NCBI GenBank assembly: GCA_040766325.1
Contig: JAXGQR010000006.1
Location: 109,538 to 173,537, forward strand
Source: Dehalobacterium sp040766325
GTDB lineage: Bacteria; Bacillota; Dehalobacteriia; Dehalobacteriales; Dehalobacteriaceae
Length of the DNA stretch: 64,000 nt
Direction of reading: 5' to 3'
This document shows, in pieces, positions 53,417 to 61,910 of the stretch (its first letter is position 1; each line of letters opens with the position of its first letter). Position numbers and translations under genes: made by a program. The notes beneath the pieces are model-generated. The model saw nothing but the letters and a program-made list of their open reading frames with translations. It was not told where the DNA came from and ran no database searches.

Positions 53417-54691
53417 CTATAATCTTTCAGATAATTCCCGGATCTCAACCTGATGTTCTTCCAGCCAACCCAGGCAGGCAATAAAATGCTGGGTATAGAA
53501 CAAATATTCATAGGGATTTAATCTAGGATTGTAGACGCAGGCAGAAGCGCACCACCCAATAACATAGAGAGGACCTTGGACAATTGCTTCATAAAGATAT
53601 TTTTTCTCCGTCTCATTCATAGGTGGTAAACCGCCTAAATTCGTCAGTTCATGATTATAAGTATGGATAAACTTTTCCACACGCTCCAGTTTGATGGTGC
53701 CGTTGGTTTCCGATTTCCAAGAAGCGAAGCAGTAGTGCATGGCTAAACCAATTTCAAACAAGCGGGCATCAATTTTTGCCATATCATAATCAAAACTACC
53801 GCACACAGTGCCATCTTCTGTATATTTGAAGTTTCCGGGGTGAAAATCACAATGACAGGGCACGGAAATCATTTTGGCATAAGCCTCATCGGGAATTACG
53901 GAGGCATGGCACATACGTGTCATAAAATTATAATTTGCATCAAAGTACTCCGTATAGGCATTCTCATAACCCGCCTCGGCATAGCTTCTTCGATAGCGTT
54001 TCAGGGTTTGGGGAAATTTTTTGATAATATCATTCACGGTGATATCCTCATTATCCATAATGTTATCTCCATGTCTTCCTTCCGGGTCAAAATCCTTGGT
54101 TGCATTATGGAATTGGGCCATGGCTCGAGCCGCACTCAATATTGTTGTATCAGCGATTCCCTCATCCGCCCAGTTGGGAATCCAATCATATTTATTGGTT
54201 CCATCAATATAGTTAAAAATCGCAAAACAAAAATCTTCCTCTCCTTCAGGCATGATCTGTTTTCGGACGTGAAATGTTTTGCCATCCTTTGCCTTAATAG
54301 GAATAGCTCCCAAACTATACCCGTTCTTACGGGCATGGAGCAATAATTTATGTTCAAATAAAAGGGTTTCCACTTCTTTGCCCCGTTTATATTTGCGGAA
54401 TAACCAGGTTTCCCTTGCCCCTTCTTTTTCTGTATAAATACCAAAGGTAGTATTAATATAGCCGCCAAAAATCTGATATACTTCAACTAAGGTACTTAAA
54501 TCATAATACCCTTCGACAATTTCTCGAATTTGGTTGTAAAGAAAACATTCCTTCGTTAACTGAGCAAGTTCTTCCGTTTTCGCGGAGATGCTTAAAACTT
54601 CATGATGCAAATCCAATACCGATTGAGCTGTACAACGGGGATAATGTTTCATGATTTGTGTTTCCATTTCCACATAGTTTTTACTAGACAT
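53417..54691 (-). CDS. APH/choline-kinase-like phosphotransferase
   Basis: This 424-residue cytoplasmic protein has the aminoglycoside phosphotransferase fold: the Brenner motif HCDFHPGNFKY (catalytic Asp and metal Asn, about residues 272-282) and the downstream FDYDMAKIDARLFE (metal Asp). N-terminal ATP-binding strands include TTFGIYTEKEGARETWLFRK-like sequence. Relatives phosphorylate choline, ethanolamine, homoserine or antibiotics. Next to an MttB-type enzyme, a quaternary-amine-related substrate is attractive but only inferred. The ATG follows a good GGTGAGG on the minus strand. Confidence 0.82.
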   Translation of the reverse strand: MSSKNYVEMETQIMKHYPRCTAQSVLDLHHEVLSISAKTEELAQLTKECFLYNQIREIVEGYYDLSTLVEVYQIFGGYINTTFGIYTEKEGARETWLFRKYKRGKEVETLLFEHKLLLHARKNGYSLGAIPIKAKDGKTFHVRKQIMPEGEEDFCFAIFNYIDGTNKYDWIPNWADEGIADTTILSAARAMAQFHNATKDFDPEGRHGDNIMDNEDITVNDIIKKFPQTLKRYRRSYAEAGYENAYTEYFDANYNFMTRMCHASVIPDEAYAKMISVPCHCDFHPGNFKYTEDGTVCGSFDYDMAKIDARLFEIGLAMHYCFASWKSETNGTIKLERVEKFIHTYNHELTNLGGLPPMNETEKKYLYEAIVQGPLYVIGWCASACVYNPRLNPYEYLFYTQHFIACLGWLEEHQVEIRELSERL

Positions 54692-54774
54692 ATTTCCTCA
54701 CCTTCCTGTTATTGAGCCTTTTTAGACTCTTAACTTCAGCTTAATCATAGCTCTTTTTTGACAAACAAATAAAT

Positions 54775-54858
54775 AATCAATATTTGATTAAAGTATCATT
54801 TTTTATTTAGATCAAGGATTGATAGACTGAGATTAAAATTGACATGATAATCAATTTT
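54775..54858. promoter_or_regulatory. Inverted repeats in the divergent control region of the methyltransferase cassette
   Basis: The region upstream of the kinase-mttB unit holds two inverted repeats: AATCAA-TAT-TTGATT (54775-54789) and AAAATTGA (54835-54842) with TCAATTTT (54851-54858). Both contain a TTGATT/AATCAA half-site. They could be operators for the adjacent AraC-type regulator. No clear promoter hexamers were found. Confidence 0.4.
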
Positions 54859-54914
54859 TGTCCTTTCCCCGATAAACTCTGAGATAAGGGTATCCTCTAC
54901 TATTTAAGCACACA

Positions 54915-54947
54915 ACAAAAAAGCGGAAGGTTTTTACCCTCCGCTTT
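54915..54947 (-). terminator. Terminator of the AraC-family gene
   Basis: On the minus strand AAAGCGGA (54947-54940) pairs with TCCGCTTT (54927-54920), extended by a GG/CC match, and runs into TTTTTTG. It lies 13 bases after the AraC gene stop. Confidence 0.85.
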
Positions 54948-54959
54948 ATTCCGGATATT

Positions 54960-56449
54960 TTATTTTTTATACTTGGCAATATATTGAGTCGGGGTGATTC
55001 CTTCAAGTTTCTTGAAGGCCCGATTTAAGGTAAGGGTATACTGATAACCTACAGCTTCCGAAATTTCCTTTATCGTCATATCGGAGTTTAACAATAGTTC
55101 TTTTACAGCCTCAATGCGGATTTTTTGTAAATATATCGCCGGACCGATCCCCATTTCTTTCTTAAAAAGGCGGGAAAGGTAAGCAGGTGACATCTTAAAT
55201 TCATCGGCCACACCAAGAATACTCAAATCGGGATTATGGTAATTGTTTTGAAGATAATTTACGATTCCCCGAATACGATTATTAGTTGTAATACCAATAT
55301 CATCATTAATAAGTTTTGCTTCCAAAGCTTTATAGATGATTCTGGCTTTGCTTTGCAGCTCCGCGATGGATTTACAATGGGAAATATGGTAAACCGCATT
55401 AATATTTATTAATTCATCGCCAACGTCTTTTCGTTCCAGGATATTGATATATAAGGAATTGATCAATCCAAATACCTTATATTTTATCATCGGGAAATCT
55501 TGATGGTGACTATTTCCGATAAGCTCGATTATTTTTTCCATGATTTTGGCACTGTTCTCAAAATCCTCGATATTGATACAGTAGAGAAATTTTCTTTCCA
55601 GCTCGTGCCAAGTATCCTGTTGATTGCTATAGTATTCTTTATTCTCAAACTTAATATTATTGTAAAAAACTAAACTATTTTCATCATCATACATTTTTTG
55701 GTATTGATAGGCCTCCAAGGCTTCGGAAAATCCTTTTTTCAATCCGGCCAACCCCAAGTGCCTGCCGCTGGACGCTGCATATAAATGAATATCCAACTTT
55801 TCTGCCACTTTAACTTGTGCATAGTTCATATAACGGGACATTTCAATCCAAGATTTGTCTTTATCAAAGGTATCTCTGTCTTTGGGAAAACAGATTCCTA
55901 CCATGATATTGTCTGTTTCTAACATATGGACGATGATGTTTTCCTGACAAATATCTTTAAAAGATAGACCGCATATCTTAAACGCCTCTTGGACATGGTC
56001 ATACTCCTTTTCCGGCACAAAGATAATAATGCGATATTCTTTGTCGAAATTTAAAAATGTATTATTTCCGAAAAATTCCTCATAATCAAGGGAAGAATAC
56101 CTCCCTTTTAAGAGCTGCATAAGGATATGATCTAGAAGAATCTCATCTTGAAATGAATAGTAGATATGTTGATATCTATTTATATCCGGCATTAAACTTT
56201 CAATATTCCGGCTATAATTTTTACAAATCCATAAATACAATGAAACGGCAGCCAACAAAATCAAATTGGAAAAATAAACACCGTTTGACTGAGCAATCTC
56301 CGATCCTCAACGTTATTATAAAGGGTAATCCATAATACCAATTCTAATAGTAAATATGAAAAGATAAAAACCGCGGCCCCGTTAATTACGCTATGATAAT
56401 AGCTTAGATTATTTTTGCCTTTCCCCAAAAAGGCGATGACCTTTTTCAT
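54960..56449 (-). pseudogene. AraC-family membrane regulator, frameshifted
   Basis: Two overlapping minus-strand frames encode one regulator. The first (from ATG 56449) starts with a membrane helix (AAVFIFSYLLLELVLWI) and stops at TGA 56263-56261. The second opens at TTG 56264 with a second helix (ILLAAVSLYLWI), followed by a central sensor-like region (about 50-300) and a C-terminal AraC helix-turn-helix (residues about 335-430: LSILGVADEFKMSPAYLSRLFKK, EISEAVGY). One extra T in the three-base run (56263-56265) fuses them into about 496 residues. Alternatively the TTGA overlap might be translational coupling, but the continuous helix pair favours a frameshift. It probably controls the kinase-mttB genes. 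Confidence 0.75.
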
Positions 56450-56654
56450 AGCATTGCCTCACTTATGTTATGACATTCCATCATAATATTTTGCTGTGCG
56501 CATTATAGCATATTCTAACACAAGCAGCATGTTTCCGGAAGTATTTAAACGTTTCGCCCTACTTTTGGCCATTAAACTTGCATCAGGTGGGGAATCTTGC
56601 TAAAATAGGCTCAACCACGATAGCGAATCAGAATGAAGTTAGGAAGGGATTAAT

Positions 56655-57437
56655 TTGACGGATGTAAAGAGAGAGGATGTGTCTTTTTCCGACTTAGTAG
56701 AGATCATGATGAAGTTGCGAGGCGAGGAAGGCTGTCCATGGGATCGGGAACAAACCCACGAATCTATCAAAAAATATCTTGTTGAAGAAACCTATGAGGT
56801 ATTGGATGCCATTGATGAGAAAGATATGAATAAATTATGTGAAGAATTGGGAGACTTACTATTACAGATTACCTTTCATGCCAGGATGGCAGAGGAGAAG
56901 GGCTATTTTAATATCAATGACGTGATTGAGGGGATCGTTAAGAAAATGATTCGACGACATCCTCATGTTTTCGGCCAGACAGATTTAAAAACATCAGAGC
57001 AGGTACTAACAAAATGGGAAGAAATCAAAGATGAGGAACATGATAAACCGCGGCCTTTGTTGGATGTGCCCAAAAATTTCCCTGCTTTATACCGGTCGGA
57101 AAAACTTCAGCAGAAGGCGGCTCGCGTAGGTTTTGACTGGCCTAATATTCAGGGCGCCTGGGATAAGGTGTCGGAGGAGTTAGGAGAGTTGCGGGAGGCG
57201 GAAGAAATAGGCATCGGCATCAAAGAAGAATTAGGAGATCTTCTCTTTGCGGTGGTCAATATAGCCCGATTTTTAGATGTTGATGCAGAGGAAGCACTAC
57301 AGGACGCCAATCGGAAATTTATTCAACGTTTTACGTATATCGAAGAGCAGGCCAAAGCTCAGAATCTTTCACTACAGGATTTATCTTTAGAAAAAATGGA
57401 TCAATTTTGGAATCAAGCAAAAAAAACCGACAAATAA
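56655..57437 (+). CDS. mazG: Nucleoside triphosphate pyrophosphohydrolase MazG
   Basis: This 260-residue all-alpha NTP pyrophosphatase hydrolyses nucleoside triphosphates to monophosphates. Two MazG domains are evident: GCPWDREQTHESIKKYLVEE (about residues 26-45) with EELGDLLLQ, and RVGFDW...EELGELREA with EELGDLLFAVVN. The magnesium-binding EExxE/ExxD motifs are present in both. It lacks the N-terminal methylase-like domain of Bacillus YabN. The TTG start at 56655 follows AGGAAGGG. Confidence 0.96.
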   Translation: MTDVKREDVSFSDLVEIMMKLRGEEGCPWDREQTHESIKKYLVEETYEVLDAIDEKDMNKLCEELGDLLLQITFHARMAEEKGYFNINDVIEGIVKKMIRRHPHVFGQTDLKTSEQVLTKWEEIKDEEHDKPRPLLDVPKNFPALYRSEKLQQKAARVGFDWPNIQGAWDKVSEELGELREAEEIGIGIKEELGDLLFAVVNIARFLDVDAEEALQDANRKFIQRFTYIEEQAKAQNLSLQDLSLEKMDQFWNQAKKTDK

Positions 57438-57523
57438 TAAGAAAAAAACGGGATAAGGCAGGAATATCCTAGGTTATCACGAACTGTTATCTATATTATC
57501 AACTTTTAGTAGGAGGGATTGTA

Positions 57524-57799
57524 TTGAATAAAACCGATTTAATAACCAGCGTATCTGAAAAAACAGATGTAACCAAAAAAGATGCAGAAAGATTGATCAA
57601 CGCCGTATTATCAAGTATTGAGGAAGCATTGGCAAATAATGAAAAAGTGCAATTGGTTGGGTTTGGCACTTTCGAGGTTAAAGAACGAGCTGCTCGAGTG
57701 GGGCGCAACCCCCAAACGGGCGAAACCATCAACATTGCTGCGGCAAAGGTTCCCACCTTTAAAGCAGGTAAAGGCTTAAAAGAAGCGGTATCAAAATAG
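57524..57799 (+). CDS. hup: HU-family DNA-binding protein
   Basis: This 91-residue nucleoid protein has the HU fold: N-terminal helices MNKTDLITSVSEKTDVTKKD, the VQLVGFGTFEVKERAARVGRNPQTG beta-arm (about residues 41-65, with the GRNPQTGE motif inserting into the minor groove) and a C-terminal helix. The TTG start follows TAGGAGGG. The gene order mazG-hup-rqcP is typical of clostridia. Confidence 0.97.
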   Translation: MNKTDLITSVSEKTDVTKKDAERLINAVLSSIEEALANNEKVQLVGFGTFEVKERAARVGRNPQTGETINIAAAKVPTFKAGKGLKEAVSK

Positions 57800-57811
57800 T
57801 TAATTTCGAAG

Positions 57812-57840
57812 AGTCGGGTCCTCTAGGGACCTGACTTTTA
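57812..57840 (+). terminator. Hairpin between hup and rqcP
   Basis: AGTCGGGTCC (57812-57821) pairs with GGACCTGACT (57827-57836) and ends in TTTTA. It may lower readthrough from the highly expressed hup gene. Confidence 0.75.
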
Positions 57841-57858
57841 TCTTCAAAGGAGAAAAAT

Positions 57859-58125
57859 ATGAGATTAGACAAATTTTTAAAGGTATCTCGCTTAATAAAA
57901 AGGCGTACAGTGGCAAAAGAGGTCTGCGACGGAGGCAAGGTATCTGTGAATGGCCGACCGGCGAAAGCGGGTACAGAGGTCAAGGTCGGAGATATTGTGG
58001 AAGTGGGTTTTGGCTCTCGCATGTTAAAGGTGGAAATTTTGGCAATTGCGGATACGGTGCGCGCGGACCAGGCAAAGGAACTATACAAGGTATTGCAGGA
58101 TGTCAAAATTCACCATGATTGGTGA
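57859..58125 (+). CDS. rqcP: S4-domain RNA-binding protein RqcP (YabO)
   Basis: This 88-residue protein is an S4 RNA-binding domain (MRLDKFLKVSRLIKRRTVAKEVCDGGKVSVNG, about residues 1-32). RqcP stabilises peptidyl-tRNA on obstructed 50S subunits during C-terminal alanine tailing with RqcH. The position between hup/mazG and yabP is diagnostic. AAAGGAG precedes the ATG. Confidence 0.94.
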   Translation: MRLDKFLKVSRLIKRRTVAKEVCDGGKVSVNGRPAKAGTEVKVGDIVEVGFGSRMLKVEILAIADTVRADQAKELYKVLQDVKIHHDW

Positions 58126-58251
58126 GGGGCAAGAAGAGATTTACCAGATACCCTTGTGGTAATTAGTGACAATTAGATCTGGGATAAATTGAATTCCTCT
58201 CGGAAAGGATAAAAACGCAAGATACAATCTAGAAAACCGGGAGGAATCAGG

Positions 58252-59217
58252 ATGCAAAAAACAGCTGAGCGGGTTTTATTAATTTCAGTAAGCATTTTTT
58301 TGGGGCTAACTTTGTTAAGTTGTTCCGCTCCGGAGCAAAAGCCTCAGGGTGAAAGGGGCGAGGGTGATTCTCCATCGTATCAAACCGAACCTACCATAAC
58401 CTTATATATCAATGAAACGGGTCAAACAGAAAAAATTAAGCTGGAAAAGTATTTAGAGGGTGTGGTTGCGGCGGAGATGGATCCTGAATGGCCCGAGAAC
58501 TGTCTTGCTGCACAGGCCATTTTGGCTCGAACTTTCACCTTGAAAAAGATTCAGGACGGAGGTGTAAAGGCTCACGGCACAGATGCTTCTACCAGTGTGG
58601 AAGAATTTCAAGCTTATGATCCATCCCGGATTAATAACCGGGTGCGTAAGGCGGTTCGGGATACGCGCGGAGAGGTTCTCACGCATCAGGGGGCTTATAT
58701 TAACGGATGGTTTTTTGCCGATGGAGGAGGAAAAACCGCTGCTTCTGCCGTTGAAGGATTAGAATACCGTAAAGAAGAAGTGCCTTATATTACCAGTGTC
58801 AAAGATCCTGGAGAGACCATCACTGAACCGGAGAATAAATCATGGACAGCAAACTTTGAACTGAGTACTGTGCGTAATAAGGTTAAAGAAACGGCCGGCA
58901 ATGATCCCGGACCGATTCAATCAGCGACGATTTTGGAGCGCGGTCCCTCAGGGCGAGCAATGAAGGTCAAAATCAACGATGTGACCCTTAGTGCTCCCGC
59001 TTTGCGTCTGGCTCTAGGCAACGATCAAATGAGATCCACGTTAATTGATAAGTTTGATATCGAAAATGGAAAGCTGGTTGTGCATGGCAAAGGATATGGC
59101 CACGGTGTGGGCATGAGCCAATGGGGGGCGCGAGCCTTGGCGGAACAAGGAAAAAGTGCCGAAGAGATTGTTCAGTATTGGTTTAAGGATGTAGAATTGA
59201 AAAAGGTATGGAAATAG
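58252..59217 (+). CDS. SpoIID/LytB-domain lipoprotein
   Basis: This 321-residue protein has a lipoprotein signal (lipobox LLSC, Cys about residue 24), a short Gly/Glu/Pro linker and a SpoIID/LytB domain (about 55-315). Family motifs are YLEGVVAAEMDPEWPENCL-type sequence, LAAQAILARTF (with the catalytic-type Glu of lytic transglycosylases just before) and the C-terminal GYGHGVGMSQWGARALAEQG-type ending. SpoIID proteins cleave wall glycan during engulfment; the lipid anchor differs from the transmembrane helix of true SpoIID. The start follows GGGAGGAA. Confidence 0.9.
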   Translation: MQKTAERVLLISVSIFLGLTLLSCSAPEQKPQGERGEGDSPSYQTEPTITLYINETGQTEKIKLEKYLEGVVAAEMDPEWPENCLAAQAILARTFTLKKIQDGGVKAHGTDASTSVEEFQAYDPSRINNRVRKAVRDTRGEVLTHQGAYINGWFFADGGGKTAASAVEGLEYRKEEVPYITSVKDPGETITEPENKSWTANFELSTVRNKVKETAGNDPGPIQSATILERGPSGRAMKVKINDVTLSAPALRLALGNDQMRSTLIDKFDIENGKLVVHGKGYGHGVGMSQWGARALAEQGKSAEEIVQYWFKDVELKKVWK

Positions 59218-59243
59218 AATAGCATTATGATTCATAAATAACT

Positions 59244-59302
59244 AACTGCTGTCGTCAGTACTTCCGTTTATTTGCCGAGGTACTGACGACGGCAGTTTTT
59301 TG
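59244..59302 (+). terminator. Strong terminator after the SpoIID-like gene
   Basis: An 18-bp stem (AACTGCTGTCGTCAGTAC at 59244-59261 with 59280-59297, one G-T pair) is followed by TTTTTT. It closes the mazG-to-spoIID-like transcript. Confidence 0.93.
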
Positions 59303-59329
59303 TTGGAATTAGACATAAACATTTCGCCC

Positions 59330-59612
59330 TCAAAAGATATATTAATTAATTTTTTTATATGAAGTACTAATCTAATAAACTATTACAAAAGCTGCTAGAG
59401 GACTATACGCTTGTTTTGTCGAAAATACAACATATTACTAATACTTATGACATAAATAAGTATTTTTGTAATAAACATTATAAGGACAAAAATTTATTAG
59501 ATAAGGACTAAAAGTTATAAGGAATTTAAAAAGGGTTTTTATTTATTATGTAGAAGTTGTTATATAAAGTGCTTATCTAATGGATAAGTATTTTACAATA
59601 AACTAATATGAA
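59330..59612. promoter_or_regulatory. AT-rich region with repeated operator-like elements
   Basis: Nearly 300 AT-rich bases without a gene. Inverted repeats AATACTTAT-N7-ATAAGTATT (59440-59464) and CTTATC-TAATG-GATAAG (59572-59587) share an ATAAGTATTTT core followed by an AATAAAC stretch. A related TTAGATAAGGAC lies between them. The repetition suggests a regulator-binding array for the downstream cassette; no clear promoter hexamers were found. Confidence 0.4.
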
Positions 59613-59626
59613 AGGAGGTGTCTAAA

Positions 59627-59701
59627 ATGTGAAACGGCGGCTACTGATTGATTAAACTGGCCGCAGGAAGTCAAATGATTATGGGAAATCAATTCGGATA
59701 A
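59627..59701 (+). other. Short reading frame with two in-frame UGA codons (possible micro-selenoprotein or leader)
   Basis: An ideal AGGAGG (59613-59618) lies eight bases before ATG 59627. Read through UGA, the frame is 24 codons long, M-(UGA)-NGGY-(UGA)-LIKLAAGSQMIMGNQFG, and its TAA (59699-59701) abuts the AAAGGAGG of the transporter gene. Normal decoding would stop at codon 2. Alternatives are leader peptides MSKM (GTG 59618-59620 region) or MKRRLLID (GTG 59629). A weak stem can form at 59648-59674 just after the second UGA. UGA is a true stop in livG, dapF and ispE, so general reassignment is excluded. Confidence 0.35.
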
Positions 59702-59716
59702 AAGGAGGTTTTGAAA

Positions 59717-61462
59717 TTGGCAAGTGAAAAACGAAGTTATTCATTTTTATTAAAACATGAAGATTATTGGGCTTGTTGGTTGGGTGCATTTTTGTTGATT
59801 TTGGGTTTGATCCTCTTTTTTGCAGGTGCTCCTGCCGATATGGAACAAACCATTGCTGAAAGTAATGCTATTATGCAGGCTGAGGCAGAACGGGCCCCCT
59901 TTCGTACAGTTGCCTGGTATGATGCAAACAGTGCTAAAGCCGGTTTGAAAGGAAGCAACTCCCCTGTTGCTAAACTCATCAGTAAATATTCCAAAACCCC
60001 CAGCGGTTGGGATGCGAGTAATCCGCTTAAAGCATTTTACTTAAGTGAAAGTGCCGCTGAAGCCAAAAGAACTGCTGCGGCTCCCGAATATGAAGCAGCT
60101 CAAGCAGCAACGGTAGAAGCAAAAGAAGCTGCCCTGCAGGCAGAAGAAGCTGCTGCCGCAGCAGGTTTTCAGGATGAAGCACTAAATCAGGAAGCAAAGG
60201 ATAAAATTGCCGCCTGGCAGGATGCCAAATCCACTGAATCTAAAGCCAAATCCGCTGCAGAAACGAAACCTTACAATTATTTTATCACATTAATTGTTTT
60301 AATGGTGTTCTTAGGTCTGCTTTTCGGTGTGGGCAAATACTTTATGGACGGTTCTGCAAAACAATTCTTCATGGCTTTTCCAGCCGTGTTTATTGTCGCT
60401 GTTCTTGCGTACTTCCTGGGCAAACATGAATTTTCCGATGCCTGGGGCTTCAATTATGTGATCTGGGCCATTCTTCTTGGACTTTTAATCAGTAATACCG
60501 TAGGCACACCTAAATGGATGATGCCTGCATGTCACACGGAATATTATATTAAAACAGGTCTGGTCTTGTTGGGGGCCACGATTCTCGTGAATAAGATTTT
60601 GCTCATCGGACCCCCCGGCATCATTTGCACCTGGGGTGTAACACCGTGGGTTTTGATCGGAACCTATGCCTTTGGGCAGAAAGTTCTGAAAATCGAATCC
60701 CGTACCTTAAATATGGTTATTTCCTCGGATATGTCCGTGAGCGGTGTTTCCGCTGCTATTGCCTCGGCTGCTGCCTGTCGAGCCAAGAAAGAGGAACTAG
60801 CTCTGGCCATTGGGATTTCCATGCTCTTTACCGCCATCATGATGATCGCGATGCCATTATTTATTAAGGCAGTAGGTTTCAACCAGGTGATCGGTGGTGC
60901 CTGGATCGGTGGAACTGTTGACGCCACTGGTGCTGTGGTCGCAGCTGGTGAACTCCTCGGCCCTGTTGCCCGTGATGTGGCAGCTACGGTTAAAATGATT
61001 CAAAATATTTTAATCGGAGTTATGGCCTTTTGCGTCGCAGCTTTCTGGACGTTAAAAATTGATAAACTAAGTAAAGAAGAATCAACTATTGAATTGTCAG
61101 CCAGAGGCGCCCTGAGAGAAATTTGGCTGCGTTTCCCCAAATTTATCCTTGGTTTCTTAGGCGCATCTGTTTTGTTTTCCGTTATTTATGCTATTGTAGG
61201 TAACGATACTGCTACGGTGGTTATTGATAATGGTTTGATTTCCACTATCAGCACTCTCCAGAAATGGTTCTTTGCTTTGGCCTTTGCCAGCATCGGTTTA
61301 TCCACCAACTTCCGTGAGCTTGCCAAATACTTAAAGGGTGGAAAGCCTATTGTCCTTTATGTTATTGGTCAAACCTGGAACTTGATTCTTACCCTTACTG
61401 TGATTTGGATCACCTATAATTATCTCTTCCCCGGTGTTATGGAAGCGTTGTTAGCAGGATAA
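59717..61462 (+). CDS. YeiH-family (putative sulfate exporter) transporter with Ala-rich insertion
   Basis: This 581-residue membrane protein has one N-terminal helix (about 18-38), an extracytoplasmic or cytoplasmic soluble region rich in Ala/Glu/Lys (about 50-185, coiled-coil-like between residues 115 and 170), and then about ten helices. The C-terminal part follows the YeiH/UPF0324 pattern, including an SGVSAAIASA helix and IGGTVDATGAVVAAG, where typical members read HEVAQ in place of DATGA. Usual YeiH proteins are about 340 residues, so the N-terminal extension is unusual. TTG 59717 is eight bases after AGGAGG; TTG 59711 is too close. Substrate unknown; sulfonate/sulfate export is suggested only by family name. 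Confidence 0.82.
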   Translation: MASEKRSYSFLLKHEDYWACWLGAFLLILGLILFFAGAPADMEQTIAESNAIMQAEAERAPFRTVAWYDANSAKAGLKGSNSPVAKLISKYSKTPSGWDASNPLKAFYLSESAAEAKRTAAAPEYEAAQAATVEAKEAALQAEEAAAAAGFQDEALNQEAKDKIAAWQDAKSTESKAKSAAETKPYNYFITLIVLMVFLGLLFGVGKYFMDGSAKQFFMAFPAVFIVAVLAYFLGKHEFSDAWGFNYVIWAILLGLLISNTVGTPKWMMPACHTEYYIKTGLVLLGATILVNKILLIGPPGIICTWGVTPWVLIGTYAFGQKVLKIESRTLNMVISSDMSVSGVSAAIASAAACRAKKEELALAIGISMLFTAIMMIAMPLFIKAVGFNQVIGGAWIGGTVDATGAVVAAGELLGPVARDVAATVKMIQNILIGVMAFCVAAFWTLKIDKLSKEESTIELSARGALREIWLRFPKFILGFLGASVLFSVIYAIVGNDTATVVIDNGLISTISTLQKWFFALAFASIGLSTNFRELAKYLKGGKPIVLYVIGQTWNLILTLTVIWITYNYLFPGVMEALLAG

Positions 61463-61514
61463 GATAACTTCCTCATGTTTTGGGAAAGAATATCTTTGAC
61501 AAGGGAGGTGAGCC

Positions 61515-61910
61515 ATGATATCCTTAGCAGAGTCTATATCTAATAAAAGAAAAAGCAATTCATTCTCGAAGTGGATCCTGCTAATTGGCGGCCTAATCTT
61601 GATGTATCTGTTTGTTACAGTGGCCATGCCATTCCTTTCTCACGTGCTTGGTTTCAATGAAATGCATCAGCAGATCATCGATGAAGATATTCATGCCGGA
61701 GAATGGTTCTATGTATTTGTCGAACAGATTTATGAGATTGTGCCTCGGATGTATAACACCATGAAATATCCTCCCGGTATGAAAAAAAAAACTCTCCCAG
61801 GTGCCTGGGAGAGTTTTTTTAAAGAACAGTCTGTTTTGAAAGGGGTTAAACATGAAAATGCCAGAAGGTCAGCTATCCGCTGCAAATTATCAAAATATTC
61901 TAGACTATGA
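61515..61910 (+). CDS. Small membrane protein of unknown function
   Basis: A 131-residue frame starting behind GGGAGG. It has one clear membrane helix (about residues 20-45, WILLIGGLILMYLFVTVAM) and a short soluble part with EMHQQIIDEDIHAGEWFYVFVEQIYE. I do not recognise it. From about residue 90 the frame runs through a perfect terminator hairpin (61791-61820), and its final 20 residues overlap the next gene, so the real C-terminus is doubtful; a one-base shift in the ten-A run at 61782-61791 would stop it at TAA directly after the hairpin. Its place after the YeiH-like gene suggests a transporter accessory. Confidence 0.6.
   Translation: MISLAESISNKRKSNSFSKWILLIGGLILMYLFVTVAMPFLSHVLGFNEMHQQIIDEDIHAGEWFYVFVEQIYEIVPRMYNTMKYPPGMKKKTLPGAWESFFKEQSVLKGVKHENARRSAIRCKLSKYSRL
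61782..61820 (+). terminator. Terminator hairpin inside the 3' end of the small membrane protein frame
   Basis: ACTCTCCCAGG (61791-61801) pairs perfectly with CCTGGGAGAGT (61804-61814), preceded by an A-run and followed by TTTTTTT. This is the strongest terminator form in the window and would also work on the minus strand. Confidence 0.88.

Noticed and set aside
59627..59701. General reassignment of UGA to tryptophan
   Set aside because: UGA ends several normal-length genes in this window (livG, the thioredoxin-like gene, dapF, ispE and the second GntR regulator).
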